DNA from: Bdellovibrionales bacterium RIFOXYA1_FULL_36_14 | Lineage (GTDB): Bacteria > Bdellovibrionota > Bacteriovoracia > Bacteriovoracales > Bacteriovoracaceae | Direction of reading: 5' to 3' | Assembly (NCBI GenBank): GCA_001769975.1 | Contig: MEPW01000018.1 | Location: forward strand, 93,231-157,230 | DNA: 64,000 bases | In this document: in pieces, positions 9,741 to 19,354 of the stretch | Layout: every line of letters starts with the position of its first letter | Position numbering within the stretch: position 1 is the stretch's first letter | Translations under genes and position numbers: made by a program | The notes under the pieces: generated by a model | What the model was told of the DNA's origin: nothing | The model's database searches: none | Seen by the model: only the letters and a program-made list of their open reading frames with translations

Positions 9741-10656
9741 AATAATACTGTTCAAGTAAATATTCTATCTGGTATTTTTTTGCATAAAGATTTATGCGGG
9801 TGATGGGAACCATCAGCGGTAACACATCATTTTGATATTGGTCCAAAATGGATTGGATTTCTTTTTTTTCATCAGCAGTTAAATGAGATTTGCAATAACT
9901 CAAGGCATATTGAAGAACCTTACCATGTTTTTTAATAGTGGTATGAAGTCGTAAAACTTCAACTAATTTTTGGTGATAAATCTGATAGAGCTTAGCGCAA
10001 TCTTTAGGATTTTTAATCAGTATTTTTTCAAATTCTTTACTGTGAGAAACACTGTGAGACATGATTACTAATTTATGCTTGGTATGAAAAATCATAAGAT
10101 TTCTGAGACTCTTTTTTTGCAAGATGAGCTCTCTCCATCGTTTCATAATAAAAATCAGTTCAATAAAATGCTCTCGATATTTGGGATCGTGTAATTTTTC
10201 TTCATCAGTGACTGGAATAAAAGGAAAGGCTTGGGTAAATTGTTTGGCATAAAGCCCGACTCCCTCGGTGGAAACCAGCTTACTTAATGGTGAGAAAATT
10301 TTAATATTACTAAGTCCGCACGATGGAGATCTGGTCTTAAAAATATACCCATCCAGGTCTTGAGATTTCAATTTTTTAATTTGAAGTTTTATCCAGTTTT
10401 TCATTTGCTTGGTAAGATTCAGTTTGGAAAGCGTTTGTATCAGCTGAGGATTTTCTTTAGTTCCTTCAAGGTGCATGGCGGGACGTGGAATACTCATTCC
10501 ACATTCAAACTCAGGGCAAACAGGTACAAAAGTGGTGAATTGACCGAGGGTGTTTTTGATCCAGGCATCCAGCTTATGTCCGCCATCGTACCTGACTTTT
10601 TCACCAAGTAAGCAAGTGCTGATACCTAGTCTCAATTTATTTTGATTTAGTGTCAT
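9718..10656 (-). CDS. DUF523-DUF1722 protein (TudS-like desulfidase domain fused to YbgA-like domain)
   Basis: 312 residues. The N-terminal DUF523 part carries three Cys motifs, STCLLG (about 15), VCPEFECGM (about 47) and RSPSCGLS. In characterised DUF523/TudS proteins these hold a 4Fe-4S cluster that removes sulfur from thiouracil. The C-terminal DUF1722 part contains HTKHKLVIMSHS and a helical tail, and its function is poorly known (YbgA, near photolyase genes in E. coli). GGTAAGGA precedes ATG 10656. The protein is cytoplasmic. A role in nucleobase or tRNA thiolation salvage is inference from the N-terminal domain only. Confidence 0.85.
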   Translation of the reverse strand: MTLNQNKLRLGISTCLLGEKVRYDGGHKLDAWIKNTLGQFTTFVPVCPEFECGMSIPRPAMHLEGTKENPQLIQTLSKLNLTKQMKNWIKLQIKKLKSQDLDGYIFKTRSPSCGLSNIKIFSPLSKLVSTEGVGLYAKQFTQAFPFIPVTDEEKLHDPKYREHFIELIFIMKRWRELILQKKSLRNLMIFHTKHKLVIMSHSVSHSKEFEKILIKNPKDCAKLYQIYHQKLVEVLRLHTTIKKHGKVLQYALSYCKSHLTADEKKEIQSILDQYQNDVLPLMVPITRINLYAKKYQIEYLLEQYYFNPPLLS

Positions 10657-10820
10657 AGGTATGTCCTTACCAATAGAGTGTCGAATATATTGACACTAAA
10701 TAAGTCACCAGTGCCTTTTTGGCAAGCATAACTATTCAAAATTATTAACAAAAATAAAACAACGCAGGGCATAAAATTTGCAAGTAATTCATTAACTTAT
10801 TGTATACACAAGGTGGTGGT

Positions 10821-11681
10821 ATGCTTAGACGAATTATGCCTTTTGGCATCGTCAGAAAATTATGGTCAGTGGTGATGCTTACAGTGTTGGTGAGTAATTG
10901 CCTTGTTTTAAGTGAGGCATCGGCTAGTACGTTGAATAAGAAAAAACGCAAATCAATGCATACTGAAAAAAGCCATTACCAATTTGCGATCGGACTCGAT
11001 ACTACCGTGGGTCTTGATGAGGATAAAAACTTAAGCAATGATTTGAATCTCTTGGCAACATATCTACTTGAGCAAAACACAAAAATTAAGTTTGAATGGG
11101 GTATTACAAAAATTTATCCGGAAACTATAGGGCCTGGTGAAAGCGAATTTTTTATTAATGAGCCTCGGCTAATTTATTTGTATGATCCAAAGTTTTCATT
11201 TAATCGCATTTATTGTAAATCGATTTTTAGTGGGATTGAGGGAACTTCCAGTGAAGCATACCAAAACTACTCCAGATTATTTTCACTGTTTGTAGGTAAT
11301 CAATGGGGAATAAAAATTTTGGATAAGTTAAATCTTGAGTATAAATTAATTATTAATAAATATTTTAATAAATATGAAAATGGGCCGAGTGGTACTAACG
11401 TCTCGTATGATTTAATTAACGGTTTTGACTTACACTTTTTTGCTCATAACCTGCTTATGCTTGGTGCAGGGATAAGTTTTATTCATAATAAAACTTATGG
11501 CAAAACCATTTATTTAACTCGAGTCTATAGTTTGTACGGTGAATATAGCTTTCCGACAAATTGGTCTGTTGGTTTTAGTTTGCAATCAAGTGATGATTAT
11601 TCAGGTTATTCAAGAGAAAAATTAGAACTTTATAATAGAAATAATTCATCTATCACTTTATCGATAGGTAAGTCGTTCTAG
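10821..11681 (+). CDS. Outer-membrane beta-barrel-like exported protein
   Basis: 286 residues from ATG 10821, which follows AAGGTGGTGG; the TTG at 10800 is a less likely start. The N-terminus has a basic segment and then a hydrophobic stretch ending at ASAS, consistent with a Sec signal peptide. The rest alternates aromatic and polar residues in strand-like runs and ends in ...LSIGKSF, a C-terminal Phe typical of outer-membrane barrels. I do not recognise a family. It is 15 bases before the large metzincin lipoprotein gene, so the two are likely co-transcribed and may work together at the outer membrane. Confidence 0.7.
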   Translation: MLRRIMPFGIVRKLWSVVMLTVLVSNCLVLSEASASTLNKKKRKSMHTEKSHYQFAIGLDTTVGLDEDKNLSNDLNLLATYLLEQNTKIKFEWGITKIYPETIGPGESEFFINEPRLIYLYDPKFSFNRIYCKSIFSGIEGTSSEAYQNYSRLFSLFVGNQWGIKILDKLNLEYKLIINKYFNKYENGPSGTNVSYDLINGFDLHFFAHNLLMLGAGISFIHNKTYGKTIYLTRVYSLYGEYSFPTNWSVGFSLQSSDDYSGYSREKLELYNRNNSSITLSIGKSF

Positions 11682-11696
11682 AGGTTTGGAGAAGTT

Positions 11697-14600
11697 ATGA
11701 GAAACATGGCACTTATTTTCTTTCTTTGCTTCATGGTTTTTTCGTGCGCCAAAAAACGTCCAGATCAACCACTGTCGCCAGATGAAGAGCGTGTAGATAA
11801 AAGTGTCTTCGATGATGGGCAAGCGTGGTATTTAGCCGAAACGATTACCAACGTAGGTGGTGACTCCAATATGTTAGTGGCCCATAATGCAAATGGGCGA
11901 ATCGTAAAATTTAAAATTACTGAAAAACATTTGATTATGTATAACGTGGATACGAATATTCATGATACGGAAGTTTCAAAAAAAGAACACAAAGGCTTAG
12001 TTGATGGTGAAATTTTAAGTCGATTTCCGATTGAGGGACATTTTGATATTGTCAGAAAAAAAGACCAGCATGGTGAAGATACCAACATTTGGGAAGAAAA
12101 AAAGGATGATCCGGGACGTCCATGGAATTTGCGTACTCATATGAGAGTTGAGTTTTCTCAGGAAAAAATTGAATCCCGTTCGACGGTGAGCCTAGTGGGG
12201 GGGGAAACTTATCAGGAGTATGTTAAACAATTTGAAAATGGTGGGGATATATTAAAACTGGATATATCTAAGGGGGAATATATTGACTTGGTGGTGACCA
12301 AGCAAATTAACAGTCCGAATCGGGCCAATGATATTTTTGAACTGAGAAAATTTTTACTACCAGTGAAAAAAAACAGTTATAAATCCAAACCGATTCATGA
12401 AAAATGGACTGATCATTTAGGATTTTTTACTACCAAAATTAAACATTTTGATAAGTATAATATACCAACTGAAAAATTATTAATAAATAGATGGGATACC
12501 AGTAAACAAAACATTACTTTTTATTTCGCAAAGAGTTGGGGAAGTTTACTTGGTCAAAAATATAAACCACTAATGATTAAGGCCGTCTCTGAATGGAATA
12601 AGGTCTTTAAACAAAGGCTAGGAATTGATAATTTTATTTTGCTTAAAGAGTCAGATGGAAGCCAAACCCTTGGTGATCTTCGTTTTAATATGATTGAGTG
12701 GCTCTCTAACGATAATTCAGTATTAGGTTTTGGCCCTTCACTTAGTGATCCACGCACCGGTGAGATCTTAAATGCTAATTTAACAATAAATATTAGTGGA
12801 TTTTTAAAGGAATTCTATCTGCTGGCCAAACAAGAAACTGCGGTGAACAAGGGAAAAACTGATATCAATAATCAAGTATTGTCAGCACAACTTAACCAGT
12901 TGGTAACCAATGTACCAGAAAGTAGCACTAAAGTAGCTGCAAAATATTTAAACGATATTTGGGATCGCAAATTGGATTATAAGGCCATCAATTTCATCGA
13001 ACAAAATTCGAAAATTAATAACTTGATTAAAGGAAGCAATATAACCCTTGCGAAGCAAAAAAGCCTAAATGGTCAGTTGGCTAATGGATGGCAAAGCCTT
13101 GCCCTTATTCAAGGGATCATTGGTAAAAGTGAAAATATCAAATGGCAAGATTATGATGTAGACAAATACCTCGAAACTGTATTGCTTAATACTTTTATTC
13201 ATGAGCTGGGGCATACCCTGGGACTGACCCATAATTTTAAAGGATCAATGGATAAAAATAACTTTTATAAGCAACGAAATGAATCAGGAGAATACCAATA
13301 CCGTCAATCATCTATAATGGATTACGTGAATGATGTGACTGGTATGCTTGATAAACCCGGGCTTTATGACTTTGCGGCCATTGAAAAAGGGTATAGTGAT
13401 GCCAAGGAACATGATTTGGAGCAAATTCCCTCCCAAGAAAAAGAGCAGGCTAAATATTTTAAAGATCAATTTCCCTATGAATTTTGTTGGGACATTCATA
13501 CCACCATGGATCCGATGTGTAACATGTACGATCAAGGTACCAGTGCCTCGGAGATAGCGCAGTTTTATTTAACCGATTATCAAGAAGGTTATGCCTATAG
13601 AAATAATGTATATACTCATTTAAAAAAATATTTTCATGAAAATTATCATAATAATTATATATTATATCTTTCTTCTAAATATTTTGTTCCCATGAGAACC
13701 TTCGTGGATTTTTGGGCGAAAAAAAGATTGGAATACATGGGCGTTGAAAAGGAAAAAGAGAAAGGTCATACTTTCTTTAATGCTAAAAAATCTAAAAAAA
13801 TAAAAAGTCAACCCACTATTGCCAAAGAAGAATTTATAAACACCAAAGAAGGCGAGGATTTAACTAAAGCCGCGAAAATATCTTTGGAATTTATGTTTTC
13901 TGCCTTATACAACCCCTTTGATGATTTAACCAAAATCAATGCAGATGGTACGATAGAGCGTACCGGAACACTTTACGATCGGCTCTTGGCCTTGAACTTT
14001 TTGAATATGAAGACGGTGACTGAAGTTATTGACGAGTCTAGCTTCTTCAATCAAAACGTAAACTATTTTGATTTTTCTAAAATAATTGGCGAATCAGATG
14101 AGTATTTAAATAAATATTTGACCGTTATAAATGGTGTGTTTACTAGATATGAGCCTTATTTGGGATTTGAAACCAGAGATGAAGCCGAAATATATTTTGT
14201 CAATCCTCTTATTAGAAATATGGCTGCAGGACAGGTCATTATGTCGGAATTTAAAGGTACTAATATAAATCGCGATTTTAATGTAGTGGTGGAAGAATAT
14301 TATAGGAAACAGATTTCCACTCTAAAGCAAACAGAAGAGGAACTAGCAAAGCGCTATGAAATACTAAAAAGAGATTTTTTACCGGTAGTTACACCAGATG
14401 AAATTTCTAACTTTACGCAGATAATAAGCACTGACCATGATCTTTTACCTAATAAAAATGATATGAATGTGTCAACAGAGCTTAAAGAAATCCTAAATCA
14501 TTACGGCGATTCAAAAAAATATTTAAGTAGCTCAGGATTGCCGGAAAAACTTAAAGCTCAGGTCACGGAAATAAATGAATTGATTACTTCAAATGAAAAA

Positions 14601-15683
14601 AATGAATCTATGAATGATAAAAAATCTAAAAATTTAATAATAGAAAAGATCGGTGAGCTAAAAAAGCTAGTGATGTTTGAAAATAATTTAGGATTTGAAA
14701 TAGAGATAGAGGATCCCGAAAATTATCATGAGCAATTTAAAGATCAATTGTCGCAAATGGCATTATCTTCAGAGGAAAAATCACAATACTTAAAGAAATC
14801 CTACAATAGTTTGGTCGGTTATAAGAATGTGCTTACCAATTATCAAAATCAAAAAGAGCAACTTGGATTACATTCAATTAATAGAAAAAAACTTTCAGAA
14901 CTAAACGAGCAAATCAAAAATTTGACTGCAAACATGGAGAAAAACTTCACTCCGATAGTTGATCCTATTAATTTATTAAATAGTGCAACAATCAATCATT
15001 TACAAAGGACTCTAAGACTGAAGCCCGTATATTTAGAAATGTATTTACAAAATGCTGAAGCATTTCAACGGAAGTTAGAAGGACTTAGTAAAGAACAAAT
15101 TGAACAGGAATATATGAATTCGGTGGAGGAGTTATCGGAGCCTACTCAAAAAATTGTTTTAACTTGCTATGAGATGTTGAAAATTTATGAGGAGATAAGC
15201 AATAATACCCGTCGTTTGGATGATAGTTTGGAATTATTAATAAGCTTGAATGAAAAGTTATTTTTGGAGCAGAAACTTTTAGACGGTACCATCGTTGGTA
15301 TTATAAAGGCTGAAACCTTTGAAAAACTATTGCAAGAATCAGAGAAAAAGAATCGGTTTTCTAAAGCTTATTATCAACAAAAAAGACAAGGACTTAAGAA
15401 TCTGATTGAATTGGAAAAGTTAGAACGTGAAAAAAACCAAATTTTGGCAGGAGGCGATACCTTACGAATAGTTGATTATTCAAAAAGTAGAATTATTGAA
15501 ACACCATCTTCGGGAGTAACAGCTAACTTGGTTTATAGAATTGGCAGGATTGACGATATGATAAAGGCCTTAGAAAAAGATAGTGGTAATGAAAGTACGA
15601 TTTCAGATATGCAAGAGTACAAAGAATATGAACTCAATTATTTAGGATTGCTAAGAGACCTTTACTATCTCAAAAGTTATTAA
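11697..15683 (+). CDS. Very large zinc metalloprotease lipoprotein (metzincin, DUF4953-like)
   Basis: 1328 residues. Signal peptide with lipobox MVFSC (Cys about 17), so a lipoprotein. The catalytic site is FIHELGHTLGLTHNF (about 500-514), a HExxHxxGxxH zinc motif, followed by the Met-turn SSIMDY. The preceding region with FAKSWGS and DPRTGEILNANLTIN matches the zinc-dependent metalloproteases with the DUF4953 domain. The last ~450 residues are Glu/Lys-rich and look like long coiled coil. A smaller paralogue lies at 20039-22528. GGAG sits before ATG 11697. It follows a barrel protein gene by 15 bases. Surface or periplasmic proteolysis is likely; the substrate is unknown. Confidence 0.87.
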   Translation: MRNMALIFFLCFMVFSCAKKRPDQPLSPDEERVDKSVFDDGQAWYLAETITNVGGDSNMLVAHNANGRIVKFKITEKHLIMYNVDTNIHDTEVSKKEHKGLVDGEILSRFPIEGHFDIVRKKDQHGEDTNIWEEKKDDPGRPWNLRTHMRVEFSQEKIESRSTVSLVGGETYQEYVKQFENGGDILKLDISKGEYIDLVVTKQINSPNRANDIFELRKFLLPVKKNSYKSKPIHEKWTDHLGFFTTKIKHFDKYNIPTEKLLINRWDTSKQNITFYFAKSWGSLLGQKYKPLMIKAVSEWNKVFKQRLGIDNFILLKESDGSQTLGDLRFNMIEWLSNDNSVLGFGPSLSDPRTGEILNANLTINISGFLKEFYLLAKQETAVNKGKTDINNQVLSAQLNQLVTNVPESSTKVAAKYLNDIWDRKLDYKAINFIEQNSKINNLIKGSNITLAKQKSLNGQLANGWQSLALIQGIIGKSENIKWQDYDVDKYLETVLLNTFIHELGHTLGLTHNFKGSMDKNNFYKQRNESGEYQYRQSSIMDYVNDVTGMLDKPGLYDFAAIEKGYSDAKEHDLEQIPSQEKEQAKYFKDQFPYEFCWDIHTTMDPMCNMYDQGTSASEIAQFYLTDYQEGYAYRNNVYTHLKKYFHENYHNNYILYLSSKYFVPMRTFVDFWAKKRLEYMGVEKEKEKGHTFFNAKKSKKIKSQPTIAKEEFINTKEGEDLTKAAKISLEFMFSALYNPFDDLTKINADGTIERTGTLYDRLLALNFLNMKTVTEVIDESSFFNQNVNYFDFSKIIGESDEYLNKYLTVINGVFTRYEPYLGFETRDEAEIYFVNPLIRNMAAGQVIMSEFKGTNINRDFNVVVEEYYRKQISTLKQTEEELAKRYEILKRDFLPVVTPDEISNFTQIISTDHDLLPNKNDMNVSTELKEILNHYGDSKKYLSSSGLPEKLKAQVTEINELITSNEKNESMNDKKSKNLIIEKIGELKKLVMFENNLGFEIEIEDPENYHEQFKDQLSQMALSSEEKSQYLKKSYNSLVGYKNVLTNYQNQKEQLGLHSINRKKLSELNEQIKNLTANMEKNFTPIVDPINLLNSATINHLQRTLRLKPVYLEMYLQNAEAFQRKLEGLSKEQIEQEYMNSVEELSEPTQKIVLTCYEMLKIYEEISNNTRRLDDSLELLISLNEKLFLEQKLLDGTIVGIIKAETFEKLLQESEKKNRFSKAYYQQKRQGLKNLIELEKLEREKNQILAGGDTLRIVDYSKSRIIETPSSGVTANLVYRIGRIDDMIKALEKDSGNESTISDMQEYKEYELNYLGLLRDLYYLKSY

Positions 15684-15822
15684 CTTACCGAGTAAAATAG
15701 GCTTGTTCCTATCTAGCATCGCGAAATTATTGGATAGTTATCAGCCAGTTAATGCGCTAGTCATTTCCTTATCTTTTTGACACAATTATCAAAGTAAATA
15801 ATCAAAAAATTTGAGGTTTCCT

Positions 15823-16794
15823 ATGGAAGTTTTAGAATCTGGTCAGGGTAAACTGATTTGTCCACCCAATCCAGACCAAGTCAGAAGTTACATGAGAGAA
15901 AATAAAAGTTATGCTCTGATCGATAAAAGGATGACTCACAAAGAGGCCATCTCCAAGTTTGTTAAACCAGATGATTATCTTGGTATTGAATTATACGGAA
16001 CAGTAAGATGTCCACTCTCTTTGACTCGAGAAATTGTCAGACAAAATATTGGGCCGCTGCGCTTTGTAGGGCAAGGTGTTTTAGAAGCAGATTACTTGCT
16101 GGCGGCTGGGCTGATCAGCGAAATGGACCACACCTATATCGGATGGGAAGTTTTTGGAACCTCTCCAGTGCTTCGGAGAGTAGCTGAAAGTGGAAAAGTG
16201 AAAATGACCGAGTGGAGTAATGCAGCCTTGTCATGGAGAATGATTGCTGGAGCGATGGGGGTGCCCTTTATTCCAACTAAATCCATGCTGGGATCTGATA
16301 CCTTTAAATATTCAGCTGCCAAAGTGGTCAAAGACCCATTTACTGGTGATAAGGTTTGTCTTTTGCCTGCCAGCGTTTTAGATGTGGGCATGATTCATGT
16401 TCATAAGGCAGATATGTATGGTAATTGTGAGATAGAAGGTATTAACGGCTTTGCTCCAGAGATGGCCCGTTCTTCTAAAAAACTTATTATCTCTTGTGAG
16501 GAAATTGTTGATACTGAATATTTCAGACAAAATCCCGATCGCAATATTATTCCATATTTTTTAACGGATGCCGTAGTCCTGGCTCCTTTTGGCTCTCATC
16601 CTGGGGAGATGAATTACAAATATTGGCGGGACAATGACCACCTTAAAGATTATTACGAACTGCTTGGCACAGAAGAGGGGACAAAAAAATATATGCATGA
16701 ATGGATTCATGAACTCCCAGATCATGAAGCCTATCTTAAAAAAATAGGTACCAGTAGATTAAAACAAATTGAAAGCGAAGCCAAAGGCAGATAA
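15823..16794 (+). CDS. CoA-transferase family I, subunit A (glutaconate CoA-transferase-like)
   Basis: 323 residues from ATG 15823, which has GAGG 7 bases upstream; the TTG at 15811 is less likely. The sequence fits the alpha chain of family I CoA-transferases of the glutaconate/3-oxoacid type: ALIDKRMTHKEAISKFVKPDD at the start, the GTSPVLRRVAE region, and VHVHKADMYGNCEIEG-type strands (IHVHKADMYGNCEI). The enzyme would move CoA between an acyl-CoA and a free acid as an A/B oligomer in the cytoplasm. The B subunit follows after a 10-base gap. The exact acid cannot be read from sequence. Confidence 0.85.
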   Translation: MEVLESGQGKLICPPNPDQVRSYMRENKSYALIDKRMTHKEAISKFVKPDDYLGIELYGTVRCPLSLTREIVRQNIGPLRFVGQGVLEADYLLAAGLISEMDHTYIGWEVFGTSPVLRRVAESGKVKMTEWSNAALSWRMIAGAMGVPFIPTKSMLGSDTFKYSAAKVVKDPFTGDKVCLLPASVLDVGMIHVHKADMYGNCEIEGINGFAPEMARSSKKLIISCEEIVDTEYFRQNPDRNIIPYFLTDAVVLAPFGSHPGEMNYKYWRDNDHLKDYYELLGTEEGTKKYMHEWIHELPDHEAYLKKIGTSRLKQIESEAKGR

Positions 16795-16804
16795 GGGGAT
16801 TGAG

Positions 16805-17569
16805 ATGAGCGAACAATATAATCCAAAAGAATTATTAATATGTATGTCCGCCAGACAAATGGAAGATAATAAAGCAGCCTTTATTGGTACAGGTATTCCA
16901 ATGTTAGCGGCAAGTCTGGCCAAAAAGATTTATACCCCCAATTTGGTATCTATTTTTGAGTTTGGCGGAATTGGTTCTTCGCTCGCTGATTTACCTATGG
17001 CCGTAGGTGATTCAAGAACTTATTACCGTGCACTAGTTGCGGGTAAAATTTCTGATGTGATGGAAATGGGACAAAGAGGCATGATTGAATTTGGATTTAT
17101 TGGTGGCGCCCAAATCGATATGTATGGAAATATAAATTCGACCTGTTTGGGCCCCCAAGAAAAACCCAAAGTGAGATTTCCCGGATCTGGTGGAGCTAAC
17201 GATATAGGTTCATCTTGTTTTAGAACCATAGCCATAATGGTTCATGATAAAAAACGTTTCATTCCTAAAGTTGATTTTATAACGACACCTGGGTATTTAA
17301 GCGGACCCGGTGCTAGGGAAGAAGCTGGTCTTCCTAAAAATAGCGGTCCCTTTAGAGTTATTACCAGTCTTGGGATTCTCGGCTTTGATGAGAAATCCAA
17401 AAGAATGAAGCTGCTATCTACAAACCCAGGTGTTACCGTAGCCATGGTCCAGGAAAATACCGGATTTGAATTATTGCTGGCAGATAGAATTACTCAAAAT
17501 GAACCACCAACTAAAGAAGAACTTAAAGTGCTTAGAGAAGTGGTGGATCCACAGGGACTATACAGGTAA
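16805..17569 (+). CDS. CoA-transferase family I, subunit B
   Basis: 254 residues from ATG 16805, which follows AAGGGG; an earlier in-frame start at 16769 would overlap subunit A and lacks a site. It has the beta-chain motifs SIFEFGGIGS, where E is the expected catalytic Glu that forms the glutamyl-CoA intermediate, and FIGGAQIDMYGNINST, FPGSGGANDIGS. It is translated together with subunit A. The pair sits directly upstream of two lipoprotein genes with a 3-base gap, which may be read through by the same transcript but have no obvious metabolic link. Confidence 0.87.
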   Translation: MSEQYNPKELLICMSARQMEDNKAAFIGTGIPMLAASLAKKIYTPNLVSIFEFGGIGSSLADLPMAVGDSRTYYRALVAGKISDVMEMGQRGMIEFGFIGGAQIDMYGNINSTCLGPQEKPKVRFPGSGGANDIGSSCFRTIAIMVHDKKRFIPKVDFITTPGYLSGPGAREEAGLPKNSGPFRVITSLGILGFDEKSKRMKLLSTNPGVTVAMVQENTGFELLLADRITQNEPPTKEELKVLREVVDPQGLYR

Positions 17570-17572
17570 AAA

Positions 17573-17857
17573 ATGAAATTAAAAATTTCGGTTTTATTAA
17601 TTTTACTCATAACAATTTCTTGTGGACAAAAACAGCAGGATGCTAAAATTATCATCTCTTTTGATGAGGAAACTAAAAACCAAATGCATCAACTCAGCTT
17701 TCTCGCCAGCGAAATTACTGAGGGAACCAGTTTCGATACCACCCCGTATGATTTTGCTAATGCAAAGATCGGGGAAGTTTTAGTTTATAATAAGTTTTTA
17801 ACTGCCAATGAACGAGACATGGCAATTTCGCTGTTAAAATCAGCCTGGGGAATATAG
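17573..17857 (+). CDS. Small lipoprotein with a LamG-like C-terminal end (probable internal-deletion derivative)
   Basis: 94 residues. Signal peptide and lipobox ITISCG give a lipoprotein. The first ~35 residues resemble those of the next gene (SCGQKQQDAKIIISFDEE versus SCGVQNQQNAKLVIKFDES), so the two are paralogous at the N-terminus. The last ~30 residues, IGEVLVYNKFLTANERDM ending in SAWGI, match the typical C-terminal strand-helix of concanavalin/LamG-like lectin domains (GE...YN..L...ER...). The ~150 residues that normally precede it are absent. The gene therefore looks like an in-frame deletion product that keeps a signal and a domain end. It may be non-functional. Confidence 0.7.
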   Translation: MKLKISVLLILLITISCGQKQQDAKIIISFDEETKNQMHQLSFLASEITEGTSFDTTPYDFANAKIGEVLVYNKFLTANERDMAISLLKSAWGI

Positions 17858-17860
17858 CAT

Positions 17861-19354
17861 ATGAAATGGTTAACACTAATTTTAAGTTTATTTTTATTTT
17901 TTTCATGTGGAGTTCAAAATCAGCAGAATGCGAAATTGGTTATTAAATTTGATGAGAGTGCTAAAGAGCGACTAAAATACTTGTCTAGTGAAAAAGAGTT
18001 TGAATTACCTGATCCCACCAGTGGTACTGAGCTAACTTGTTTTGGAATTTTTGTGGATTATCCGGAAAAAGATACGGGAAATTTTTGTACTATTGATCCC
18101 TTGACTCCCTATAAGTTGGTAAGGCCTGACGTGGTAGGTGGATTGGTTTCTATTAACGGAGGAGAACTAAGCCTTGAGGTGGTGGCTGGTGTAAACCGTA
18201 CTATCCAGGTAGTGGCCTTTAAAACAGATTATGGTGGAGTTTATCCAGCTGGTTTTTGTCCCAGCGTTTTAGTAGATTTTGATCCCTACGAAGAATATAT
18301 GAGCGATCCTTTTATTATTGCAGAACTGACAAATTTCCCAATTTCGGCAGGCGTACAGAATTTAATTATTGATGCCCGTTATCTAACCGGCACTAATAAT
18401 AATACTAAACTAGACGATTGCATCGGGCCTTTTTTCCAGTCCACCGCTACTACCAATGGACTATTTAATGTGTCCCTTTTTATAACGGGGTTATACACTA
18501 TAATTGCTGATGGATCGAGTACTACTACACTTACGGCTTCGGTAACTGACACTAACGGTAATCCAGTGGAGGGTAAAAGTGTAGTTTTCAATAAACCAAT
18601 TAATGGTGGTTTTGCACCAACTTCTTTGACAACGAATGCTTCTGGCCAAGCAGTATTCACCCTCACTAGCTCAACTATCGCCGGAACATATGGTTATACC
18701 GTAACCGTGGATGGGATGACTACTGCCACCGAATCAATAATTTTTAGCCCAGGCTCGGCTTTCAATGTTGAACTTTACGTGACCGGCACAGATACGCTAG
18801 TAGCAAATGGGTCAGATACCACCACGCTTACTGCTTCAGTAACTGATTTATATGGCAACGCTGTTCCTAATGAACCTGTAGAATTAACCATTCCCGCCAA
18901 TGGTGGGTTAGCTCTAACTTCGTTAATTACAGATACCAACGGTCTGGCGGTATTTACTCTAACTAGCTCAACCCTGATCGGAACTTATAACTACACGGCT
19001 ACGGCTAATTCGATAACGTCAACACCTTCGCAAACGTTAACGTTTGTTCCTGGTGTAGTGGCCATTGTGAACCTTACTTTTACGACGACATCTACCATAC
19101 CTGCGAATGGGTCGGATACTACGACTTTTCAAGTTTTAGTAACGGATAGCTTTTCCAATGGTGTTCCCAACCAAATGGTAAACTTTAATATATTAAACCC
19201 TACTTATGGAGGATCTGCGGCTCCGTTAGCTTTAACGGATATTTCTGGTATCACTACTGGTGTGCTCATTAGTTCAACGGCAACAGGAACATATTTTTAT
19301 AATGCCACTTGCGACGCAGTGACGTCGTCTGATGTTCAGGCGGTATTTTATTGA
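17861..19354 (+). CDS. Lipoprotein with three Big_1/invasin-type Ig-like repeats
   Basis: 497 residues. Lipobox FFSCG at about 17 and an N-terminal part of ~190 residues with no recognised fold. Three Ig-like repeats of ~95 residues follow from about residue 200. Each has the pattern IPANGSDTTTLTASVTD..GN.V....V.........TD..G.A.FTLTSST..GTY.YTAT, typical of Big_1 (invasin/intimin) domains. These modules usually act as a stalk that projects from the outer membrane. It begins 3 bases after the preceding lipoprotein gene and ends 7 bases inside the convergent sfsA. Adhesion or prey/host contact is a reasonable inference, not shown. Confidence 0.85.
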   Translation: MKWLTLILSLFLFFSCGVQNQQNAKLVIKFDESAKERLKYLSSEKEFELPDPTSGTELTCFGIFVDYPEKDTGNFCTIDPLTPYKLVRPDVVGGLVSINGGELSLEVVAGVNRTIQVVAFKTDYGGVYPAGFCPSVLVDFDPYEEYMSDPFIIAELTNFPISAGVQNLIIDARYLTGTNNNTKLDDCIGPFFQSTATTNGLFNVSLFITGLYTIIADGSSTTTLTASVTDTNGNPVEGKSVVFNKPINGGFAPTSLTTNASGQAVFTLTSSTIAGTYGYTVTVDGMTTATESIIFSPGSAFNVELYVTGTDTLVANGSDTTTLTASVTDLYGNAVPNEPVELTIPANGGLALTSLITDTNGLAVFTLTSSTLIGTYNYTATANSITSTPSQTLTFVPGVVAIVNLTFTTTSTIPANGSDTTTFQVLVTDSFSNGVPNQMVNFNILNPTYGGSAAPLALTDISGITTGVLISSTATGTYFYNATCDAVTSSDVQAVFY

